Of a stretch of 64,000 nucleotides of DNA, positions 58,670 through 64,000 are shown in pieces. A model generated the notes under the pieces. It saw nothing but the letters and a program-made list of their open reading frames with translations, was not told the DNA's origin and searched no databases. This DNA comes from PALSA-612 sp963704335. GTDB lineage: Bacteria; Actinomycetota; Thermoleophilia; Gaiellales; Gaiellaceae. Each line of letters starts with the position of its first letter. The stretch's first letter is position 1. Both the position numbers and the translations under genes were made by a program. Where the stretch lies: positions 930,001 through 994,000 of the forward strand of contig OY969889.1 of NCBI GenBank assembly GCA_963704335.1. The letters are read 5' to 3'.

Positions 58670-59973
58670 AGCTTCCAGACCTTGTCCGAGCTCCGGCCCG
58701 TCTCGCCCGTGGCATTGCGGAAGTCGACGACCAGCTGGGCCTCAGTGACGACCCGGTCGTAGTCGATGCCCGAATGGTCGGTGACGACGGCCACGCAGTC
58801 GTAGGCCGCCGGATCGAGCTCGACCGACTCCAGCCCGAGCCCGGGCAGGCTGGGAACGTGCGGGTCGTGGTATGCGACGTCGGACCCCGCATTTCGCAGC
58901 AGCTCGATCACCTTGAGCGCGGGAGACTCCCGCGTGTCGGAGATGTCGGGCTTGTAGGCGACGCCGAGCACGAGCACCTTCGACCCCTTCAACGACCGTT
59001 GCCGACCGTGGTTGAGCGCCTGTGAGATGAGCGAGCGGCAGTAGTACGGCATGTTCTCGTTGACCTTGCCGGCCAGCTCGATGAACTCGGTGTAGAAGCC
59101 GTACTCCCGCGCCTTCCACGTGAGGTAGAACGGGTCGATCGGGATGCAGTGCCCGCCCAGGCCGGGGCCGGGCTCGAAGCGCATGAAGCCGAACGGCTTC
59201 GTGGACGCCGCGTCGACCACCTCCCAGACGTCGATGCCCATCCGGTCGCAGAGCTGCGCGAGCTCGTTGACGAGCGCGATGTTGACCGACCGGAAGATGT
59301 TCTCCAGCAGCTTCGTCAGCTCGGCGGCCTCCGGCGACGAGACACGGTGCACCTGGTCGATTGCGCCCTGATAGAGCTCGGCCGCCCGCTCCGTGCAGGC
59401 GTCGGTGACTCCACCGACGATCTTCGGCACGCTCTCCGGGCGCCACCGGGTGTTGCCGGGATCCACGCGCTCGGGCGAGAACGCCAGATGGAAGTCTCGC
59501 CCGACTTCGAGCCCGCCGGCGGAAAGCGCAGGGAGGACGACCTCGCGGGTCGTGCCGGGGTACGTGGTCGACTCGAGCACGACGAGGTGGCCCGGGCGCA
59601 GCCGTGCGGCGATCCCATCGACGGCCTCGAGCAGGATGGAGATGTCCGGCTCGCGCTGCTTCGAAAGCGGCGTGGGGAGGGCGACGACGATCGCGTCGGC
59701 GTCGCGGAGGGCGTCGTAGTCGGACGTCGCCGCGATGCGGCCCTCGGAGACGAGCGGGCCGAGCTCTTCGGACGGAACGTCCTCGATGTGGCTCTCGCCG
59801 CGGTTGATCCCGGCTACGACGTGCTCGGCCACGTCGACGAGCAGCACGGTCTTCCCGGACTCAGCGAGCAGGCGCGCGAGCGGCACGCCCACGTAGCCCG
59901 CGCCGACGATCGCCACGTCCCAGTGGCGGGTCGCCGGGTCCACCGGCTGTGCTTCGAGTTTTGGCTCGGTCAT
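58666..59973 (-). CDS. UDP-sugar 6-dehydrogenase (WecC/WbpA family)
   Basis: 435 aa from the ATG at 59973, which overlaps the epimerase stop (ATGA). VAIVGAGYVGVPLARLLAES, DADAIVVALPTPLSKQREPD, VLESTTYPGTTREVVLPALS, FSPERVDPGNTRW, LENIFRSVNIALVNELAQLC and GPGLGGHCIPIDPFYLTW with catalytic Cys276 are all present. It oxidises C6 of UDP-GlcNAc or UDP-ManNAc to the uronic acid (two NAD+). The neighbouring epimerase suggests UDP-ManNAc as substrate; the WbpB/D-like genes suggest UDP-GlcNAc. Which one applies is not decidable from sequence. Confidence 0.9.
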   Translation of the reverse strand: MTEPKLEAQPVDPATRHWDVAIVGAGYVGVPLARLLAESGKTVLLVDVAEHVVAGINRGESHIEDVPSEELGPLVSEGRIAATSDYDALRDADAIVVALPTPLSKQREPDISILLEAVDGIAARLRPGHLVVLESTTYPGTTREVVLPALSAGGLEVGRDFHLAFSPERVDPGNTRWRPESVPKIVGGVTDACTERAAELYQGAIDQVHRVSSPEAAELTKLLENIFRSVNIALVNELAQLCDRMGIDVWEVVDAASTKPFGFMRFEPGPGLGGHCIPIDPFYLTWKAREYGFYTEFIELAGKVNENMPYYCRSLISQALNHGRQRSLKGSKVLVLGVAYKPDISDTRESPALKVIELLRNAGSDVAYHDPHVPSLPGLGLESVELDPAAYDCVAVVTDHSGIDYDRVVTEAQLVVDFRNATGETGRSSDKVWKL

Positions 59974-61022
59974 CGGGCGAAAAGGGTACAGAGAGCTTCT
60001 GCGATCTTCGGCGCTGCCCTGCCGTCGCCGTACAACGCAGGGCGGTCCTTCGGCAGCGGCCGTGCGGCCGCGACGGCGACCAAGAGCTGTTCGGGATCGT
60101 CGTCCACGAGCGTGTTCGCTCCCTGCTCGACGGTGTCCACCCACTCCGTAGACGGCCGCGCGGTTACGCAGGGAACGCCGTACCAGTACGCCTCCTTCTG
60201 CAGCCCGCCCGAGTCGGTCACGATGACGCGGGCCTGCGACGCGAGCGCTGCGAAGGCGAGATATGCCAGCGGCTCGACGAGACGGACATGTCCCAGGGAC
60301 AGTCCCTGTGACAGAAGTGCATCGCGGGTTCGCGGATGGGCGGGAAAGACCACGGGCTCTTCGATCGCGTCAAGTCCCGCGATGATGCGACTCAGCCGCG
60401 GTTGGACGACGTTGGCATCGCGGTGGATCGTGGCCACGACGTACGTCCCCAGCTCCAGCCCGAGCCGTTCGAGCACGTCCGAGCGTTCCCGCGCGATCGG
60501 CGCGAAGGTGAAGCAGGCGTCGGCCATGACGTCACCCACCACCTCGATCCGGCCGGGCACACCCTCGGACCCGAGGATGCCGCGTGAGCGCTCGTCAGGG
60601 CAGAGCAGCAGGTCCGCGGTCGAGTCGACCTCGATGCGCGTGTGCTCCTCCGGCATCGTCATGTCGCCGGAGCGCATCCCCGCCTCCACGTGGGCGAACG
60701 GCACGCCGGCGTGCAGGGCAGCCCGTGCGCCCGCGAGCGTCGAGTTCGTGTCCCCGAACACGACGGCCACGTCGGGCCGCTCTCTCTCGAGCGCTTTCGC
60801 GATCCCCGGGAGCATCGCGTCGACGTCGCGCGTGTGCGCGTCCAGCCGGTACGCGGGCTCGGCCAGCCCGAGCTCCTCGAAGAACACGTCGGAGAGCTCG
60901 CGGTCGTAGTGCTGCCCCGTATGGATGACCACTTCCCGGACGCCGGCCTCGCGCAGCGCAACCGACAGCGGGCCCGACTTGATGAATTGCGGCCGGTTAC
61001 CGACGACTGACAGCACCTTCAT
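59970..61022 (-). CDS. wecB: UDP-N-acetylglucosamine 2-epimerase (non-hydrolysing)
   Basis: 350 aa, ATG at 61022. VLSVVGNRPQFIKSGPLSVA, HTGQHYDRELSDVFFEELGL, VVFGDTNSTLAGARAALHAG, FAHVEAGMRSGDMTMPEEHT, TIHRDANVVQPRLS and VTDSGGLQKEAYWYGVPCVT are the complete WecB/WbpI pattern (usual HRxEN replaced by HRDAN). It interconverts UDP-GlcNAc and UDP-ManNAc, or the 2,3-diacetamido uronic analogues. First gene of the operon. A near-perfect palindrome lies inside its coding part at 60289-60313. Confidence 0.88.
   Translation of the reverse strand: MKVLSVVGNRPQFIKSGPLSVALREAGVREVVIHTGQHYDRELSDVFFEELGLAEPAYRLDAHTRDVDAMLPGIAKALERERPDVAVVFGDTNSTLAGARAALHAGVPFAHVEAGMRSGDMTMPEEHTRIEVDSTADLLLCPDERSRGILGSEGVPGRIEVVGDVMADACFTFAPIARERSDVLERLGLELGTYVVATIHRDANVVQPRLSRIIAGLDAIEEPVVFPAHPRTRDALLSQGLSLGHVRLVEPLAYLAFAALASQARVIVTDSGGLQKEAYWYGVPCVTARPSTEWVDTVEQGANTLVDDDPEQLLVAVAAARPLPKDRPALYGDGRAAPKIAEALCTLFAR
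60289..60313. repeat. 25-nt near-perfect palindrome within wecB
   Basis: TGTCCCAGGGAC (60289-60300), one base, GTCCCTGTGACA (60302-60313): arms match at 11 of 12 positions. Sixteen bases of it (CCCAGGGACAGTCCCT, 60292-60307) are repeated exactly in thiD at 39064-39079. It is coding in both genes and may be chance, or a small REP-like palindrome. Confidence 0.3.
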
Positions 61023-61027
61023 GGCGT

Positions 61028-61034
61028 TAGCGTA
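61028..61034. promoter_or_regulatory. Symmetric bidirectional -10 element (TAGCGTA)
   Basis: In the 19-bp gap between divergent genes, TAGCGT (61028-61033, plus) ends 8 nt before the GTG at 61042, and its complement TACGCT (61034-61029, minus) ends 6 nt before the ATG of wecB at 61022. Both genes would be leaderless from one TANNNTA sequence, as at 47112-47118. Confidence 0.5.
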
Positions 61035-61041
61035 GGCGGGA

Positions 61042-61653
61042 GTGGAGTACCGCTACTCGAGTCACTGGATCCACGAGCTGGAGTCAGAGACGCACTGGCG
61101 TCTCTACTGGCGCCAGCAGAAGCTCATGCGCGAGCTGGTGGCGGCGGGCGATCGGGTGCTGGAGATCGGCGTCGGGACGGGCTTCACCGCGAACTACCTA
61201 CGCTCGAAGGGCGTACACGTCACAACGGTCGACATCGACCCCGACAAGAGGCCGGACATCGTCGCCAACATCGCCGAGTACGACTTTCCCGAGGCATACG
61301 ACGCGATCCTCGCGTTCGAGGTCTTCGAGCACTTGCCGTACGGTGACTTCCCGCCACTGCTGGGCAAGCTCACGACCGCGGCGAAGCGCCACGTCTTCCT
61401 GAGCCTGCCGCGCAATCGGAGGCTCTTGGCGTCGTTCGGGGTGAAGCTGCCGAAGGTGAAGGCGAGGTCGTTCCAGTGGAAGGTGAACCGGGGCAAAATC
61501 GACGAGCCGTACCACGTGTGGGAGATCGACCACGGCGGGATCACCATTGGCTCGCTGGAGCAGGAGCTTGTCCGGGCGGGGTTTGCGATCGCACGCCGCG
61601 ACGAGGCGTTCGATCGGCTGTTCTACGCGCTCGGGCCTGCTAGCCCACCCTAG
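61042..61653 (+). CDS. Class I SAM-dependent methyltransferase
   Basis: 203 aa, GTG start. Motif I is VLEIGVGTGFTANYLRSKGV (around residues 33-52), motif II TTVDIDPDKRPDIVANI, and FEVFEHLPYGDFPPLLGKLT is a typical FHVLEH-like post-motif of UbiG/COQ3-type enzymes. An N-terminal helical lead (RYSSHWIHELESETHWRLYW) is characteristic of a small group near glycan genes. Its substrate is unknown; location suggests a sugar or lipid carrier. It converges on the next methyltransferase gene, sharing CTAG. Confidence 0.8.
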   Translation: MEYRYSSHWIHELESETHWRLYWRQQKLMRELVAAGDRVLEIGVGTGFTANYLRSKGVHVTTVDIDPDKRPDIVANIAEYDFPEAYDAILAFEVFEHLPYGDFPPLLGKLTTAAKRHVFLSLPRNRRLLASFGVKLPKVKARSFQWKVNRGKIDEPYHVWEIDHGGITIGSLEQELVRAGFAIARRDEAFDRLFYALGPASPP

Positions 61654-62402
61654 ACGAGCCCTCGTGCGGCCCACGCGCAGGCGCGCAGCTCGAACGGCGC
61701 CTCCGGCAGCCGCTCCTGGCAGAGAGCACGTAGGCGGGATCGACCCTCTTCGTCGAGACCCGTGACGAAATCACCAGCAGGGCCGACGCCGAGCATGTAC
61801 GGCTCCCACCAGTCATCGAAGGTCGCATGCTCGACGGAGACCCAGAGCTCTGTCTCGACGATGTCCTGCAGGCCTGCTTTCCGGAACAGTCTGGAGAGGT
61901 CGCCTCCGCGCGCGCCTGCCAGCTGCGACTCGTCGTCGACGTCGGGATTGAGCTCACGCACGGCCTCCCAGTACGTGCTCAGCGGTCCTTGGCCGCCGCC
62001 GTGATCCCACACGGTCGCTGCGACGACGCCTCCGCCGCGTGTGACGCGTGCCATCTCGGTCAGCCCTGCCACGGGATCGGTCATGAAGTGCACGACCAGC
62101 TGCGCGAGCGCGGCGTCGAACTCGTCGTCGGCGAACGGCAGCCTCTCCGCCGGCGCGCGCTCGATCGTGACTCCCGGGTGGCGTTCTCGGACGGCGTCGA
62201 CGAACGGCTGCGATGGATCCACGGCGAACACCGCTTCTTCGCCGAGCCTGCGGACGAGCTCGGCCGTCAGCGCACCCGGTCCACAGCCCACGTCGAGCAC
62301 GCGACCGTCGGCCCCGGCGAAGTCGGCAAACAGCGGCCCCAGCGGCACCGAGTACCGACCCATGAACCTGTCGTACGACTCTGCGGCGACAGCGAAAGTC
62401 AC
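61650..62402 (-). CDS. UbiE/type 11 SAM-dependent methyltransferase
   Basis: 250 aa, GTG at 62402. YDRFMGRYSVPLGPLFADFA, then motif I RVLDVGCGPGALTAELVRRL, AVDPSQPFVDAVRERHPGVT, LPFADDEFDAALAQLVVHFM, and MARVTRGGGVVAATVWDHGG are the standard type 11 order. Substrate unknown. It shares a CTAG stop overlap with the convergent methyltransferase. Confidence 0.84.
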   Translation of the reverse strand: MTFAVAAESYDRFMGRYSVPLGPLFADFAGADGRVLDVGCGPGALTAELVRRLGEEAVFAVDPSQPFVDAVRERHPGVTIERAPAERLPFADDEFDAALAQLVVHFMTDPVAGLTEMARVTRGGGVVAATVWDHGGGQGPLSTYWEAVRELNPDVDDESQLAGARGGDLSRLFRKAGLQDIVETELWVSVEHATFDDWWEPYMLGVGPAGDFVTGLDEEGRSRLRALCQERLPEAPFELRACAWAARGLV

Positions 62403-62469
62403 GCTGCCGAATCTACGCGATCAGCCGATCTCGTCGAGCTCCAGCGGCACAGGTTAGTGTGACTCGGCG

Positions 62470-62925
62470 ATGCGCCGGCGACGTAGGCATGCCGTGACAC
62501 GTGGCGGGCTGATGGCGCTGATATTGCTCGCAACGCTGACGGGATACGCCCTTGCTGCGCCGCCTGGTGCACCGCCGAAGCCGGCCGGCGTCGCAGGTGC
62601 TCCGCCTCCGGCATGGATCAAGACCGGTACTGCGGAGAAGTGGCTCGCCTACTCGACCTACTGCTGGCAGTTCGCGTGCGTGGACTACGTGTCCCCGGAG
62701 CTGCGCAAGGACCTCCCCGTGCTGAGGATCAGGCGCGGCCAGTCCGTGGCGGTGCATCTCGGATTCACTCCGTCCCAGCTGAGCGTGAGTCAGGGGAGCA
62801 AGACGAAACGCCTCGTCCCGCGCAAGACGGCGACGTGGCGCCCGGTCGCCGGGGTCGCGTCGATCTTTGCGGTCCGGAAGGCCGGCGGCGACGCCAGCTA
62901 TGCAGTTCGCTTCAAGATTCGCTAA
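62470..62925 (+). CDS. Small secreted protein of unknown function
   Basis: 151 aa. Six basic residues, then a hydrophobic core and an AxA-type cleavage near residue 30 (LTGYALAAPPG). The mature protein is proline-rich at first, then has a pair of cysteines (CWQFAC) and a beta-rich end (VHLGFTPSQLSVSQGSKTKR, then YAVRFKIR). TAGTGT at 62455-62460 may be a -10 box 9 nt before the ATG. No family recognised; the Cys pair may form a disulfide outside the cell. Confidence 0.6.
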   Translation: MRRRRRHAVTRGGLMALILLATLTGYALAAPPGAPPKPAGVAGAPPPAWIKTGTAEKWLAYSTYCWQFACVDYVSPELRKDLPVLRIRRGQSVAVHLGFTPSQLSVSQGSKTKRLVPRKTATWRPVAGVASIFAVRKAGGDASYAVRFKIR

Positions 62926-62996
62926 CTGCTGCACCCGCGCCTGTTGGCGCCGCGACCGACCTGGCGGGCGCGGCTCACATGTGCTCGCCCTCGAGC

Positions 62997-63011
62997 GCGG
63001 CCGAAGGCCGC
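62997..63011. other. Hairpin downstream of the tRNA gene
   Basis: GCGGCC (62997-63002), GAA, GGCCGC (63006-63011): 6-bp stem with a 3-nt loop. On the minus strand it lies about 38 nt after the tRNA 3' end, inside an imperfect inverted repeat (CTCGCCC 62984-62990 / GGGCGAG 63035-63041). It may help terminate or process the tRNA transcript; no T-tract is present. The rest of the 123-bp gap 62926-63048 shows nothing else. Confidence 0.3.
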
Positions 63012-63048
63012 ACCCCTCGAGCGGAAAGCGAAGCGGGCGAGGGAAGAA

Positions 63049-63121
63049 TGGGCCGTGAAGGACTCGAACCTTCGACCTTGGGATTAAGAGTCCCCTGCTC
63101 TACCAGCTGAGCTAACGGCCC
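63049..63121 (-). tRNA. tRNA-Lys (anticodon CTT)
   Basis: On the minus strand the sequence folds as a tRNA: acceptor GGGCCGT with ACGGCCC plus discriminator A, D-arm GCTC/GAGC, anticodon loop CTCTTAA with anticodon CTT (reads AAG, lysine), and T-arm with GGTTCGAGTCC. The first anticodon-stem pair is a mismatch. CCA is not encoded. TACACT (63136-63131, minus) lies 9 nt upstream of the 5' end and may be its -10 box. Confidence 0.93.
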
Positions 63122-63184
63122 GTCTGCGAAAGTGTAGACGCGTGTTGGAGTTTCGACGTCGCAGGCCTGGGTAGAAAAACCGTC

Positions 63185-63589
63185 ATGAAGAGACGCACCG
63201 TGCCCGTCGTTCTTTCGCTGCTCGCCGCCGCACTCTTAGCGGCCGGCTGTGGCGGGGACGACAACGGATCGACGACCGCGACGGAGGACACCACGGCTAC
63301 CGGCGAGGCGACGACGCTTCAATTGGCGGCTGATCCGAATGGAGCGTTGTCGTTCGACACGACGTCGCTGGAGGCGCCGGCGGGCACGGTCACCGTTGAG
63401 CTGACGAACGAATCGTCCACTCCTCACAACGTCGAGGTCGAAGGCAACGGCGTCGAGGAGGAGAGCGACACGATCACCGGTTCGACGACCACCCTGACAG
63501 TCGACCTCGAGCCAGGGGCCTACGAGTTCTACTGTGCCGTGCCAGGCCACAAAGACGCCGGCATGGAAGGCACCCTGACCGTCAGCTGA
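63185..63589 (+). CDS. Cupredoxin (plastocyanin-like) lipoprotein
   Basis: 134 aa. Basic start, hydrophobic core and lipobox LAAGC (Cys near residue 22), then an acidic/Thr-rich linker. The cupredoxin domain holds the type 1 copper ligands: His in STPHNVEVEG, and Cys, His and Met in FYCAVPGHKDAGM. It is an anchored electron carrier or copper-binding protein outside the membrane. No oxidase partner is in the window. The ATG is supported by the signal peptide. Confidence 0.88.
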   Translation: MKRRTVPVVLSLLAAALLAAGCGGDDNGSTTATEDTTATGEATTLQLAADPNGALSFDTTSLEAPAGTVTVELTNESSTPHNVEVEGNGVEEESDTITGSTTTLTVDLEPGAYEFYCAVPGHKDAGMEGTLTVS

Positions 63590-63615
63590 CGTTCGGTCTC
63601 TGAGACACTCCGCCG

Positions 63616-64000
63616 GTGGAGCTCCATCCGCAGGCGCAGGCGGTGCTCGACAGGATGGCGTCGCTCGGCTTCCCGCCGATCACCGAGGTCTCACCACCGG
63701 AGGCGCGCGAGATACGCCGCGCTCACCTGCAGCCCTCGGCGATCGAGATCCCCGAGATCCGTGACGTCGACGCCGGCGGTGTACCCGCGAGGCTCTACCG
63801 GCCGAGCAGCGACGAAGGGCTGGCGCTGCTCGTGTACTTCCACGGCGGCGGCTGGGTGGTCGGCGATCTCGAGACGCACGACTCGACGGCTCGCGCGCTG
63901 GCGGCCGACAGCGGACAGGCAGTGCTGTCTGTCGACTACCGCCTCGCGCCAGAGCACCCGTTTCCCGCGGCCTTCGACGACGCACTCGCCTCGACCCGCT
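63616..64000 (+). CDS. Alpha/beta-hydrolase, hormone-sensitive-lipase family, N-terminal part
   Basis: At least 128 codons; runs past the window end. GTG start at 63616. The oxyanion-hole motif is in LVYFHGGGWVVGDLETHDS and the following SVDYRLAPEHPFPAAFDDAL is the HSL/family IV esterase signature. The GDSAG nucleophile elbow lies outside. It would hydrolyse esters of short- or medium-chain acids. Confidence 0.82.
   Translation, partial: MELHPQAQAVLDRMASLGFPPITEVSPPEAREIRRAHLQPSAIEIPEIRDVDAGGVPARLYRPSSDEGLALLVYFHGGGWVVGDLETHDSTARALAADSGQAVLSVDYRLAPEHPFPAAFDDALASTR

Noticed and set aside
59149..60909. 586-aa plus-strand frame antisense to wecB and the UDP-sugar dehydrogenase
   Set aside because: Composition typical of an antisense frame; both minus-strand enzymes are full length with intact active sites.
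1..64000. CRISPR array, prophage, rRNA operon or complete insertion sequence
   Set aside because: No regularly spaced repeats, phage structural genes, rRNA sequence or transposase ORF could be seen anywhere in the window.

Overview
The window is a very high-GC, densely packed stretch of chromosome, most likely from an actinobacterium-like organism of the class Thermoleophilia (Gaiellales/Solirubrobacterales type). This is inferred from the base composition, the frequent GTG/TTG starts, the PxKW-type secreted protein, two F420/LLM-type oxidoreductases, DUF402 proteins and apparently leaderless genes; no marker gene proves it. Coding density is near total: neighbouring genes repeatedly overlap by 4 bases (GTGA, ATGA or TTGA) and no gap exceeds 300 bp. 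The longest gap (about 165 bp) holds a palindromic repeat element.

Layout. 1-2.7 kb: the end of a deacetylase-like gene and two secreted proteins. 2.7-4.8 kb: a TetR regulator and a DHA2-family efflux pump with matching operator-like sites. 4.8-5.9 kb: two tandem DUF402 paralogues on the minus strand. 5.9-22.6 kb: surface-polysaccharide genes, with GT2 glycosyltransferases, a nucleotide-sugar SDR, an ATP-grasp ligase, a DegT aminotransferase, a flippase-like membrane protein, GT-B glycosyltransferases, an O-antigen-ligase-like protein and three large GT-C-like membrane proteins. 22.6-35.4 kb: a collinear cluster combining a sialic-acid-synthase homologue (NeuB) and a CMP-sugar cytidylyltransferase (NeuA type) with a KdsC-like phosphatase, SDR, aldehyde dehydrogenase, PanE-like reductase, enolase-superfamily dehydratase, methyltransferase, transketolase, deacetylase, GNAT and a GT-B transferase. 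It looks like a pathway for an unusual CMP-activated ulosonic acid and is the best candidate here for an undescribed system.

35.4-50.4 kb is mostly housekeeping: LOG-like protein, DUF1998 helicase, ABM monooxygenase, thiD-thiL, GNAT, Nudix, thioredoxin, polyprenol-phosphate glycosyltransferase, family X DNA polymerase, LLM oxidoreductase, PLP decarboxylase, trehalose-phosphate phosphatase, two half-size TauE proteins, an M23 peptidase and a lipoprotein. 50.4-53.3 kb is a complete dTDP-L-rhamnose set (order A, C, D, B). 53.4-56.2 kb encodes a SpoIID-subtilase-PPC fusion. 57.1-61.0 kb (minus) is a WbpI/WbpA/WbpB/WbpD-like operon for an acetamido-mannuronic-acid type nucleotide sugar. The window ends with methyltransferases, a tRNA-Lys(CTT), a cupredoxin lipoprotein and the start of an HSL-type esterase.

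Together the rhamnose, uronic-acid and ulosonate pathways supply activated sugars to the glycosyltransferases, flippase and ligase of the first third, so most of the window serves cell-envelope glycan synthesis. Four genes (19.7, 32.2, 40.3 and 41.0 kb) are each repaired by removing one base, which may be sequencing error rather than decay. Many transcription-unit heads carry a TANNNT hexamer 6-8 nt before the start codon, the arrangement expected for leaderless mRNAs, and two divergent pairs share one symmetric TANNNTA element.
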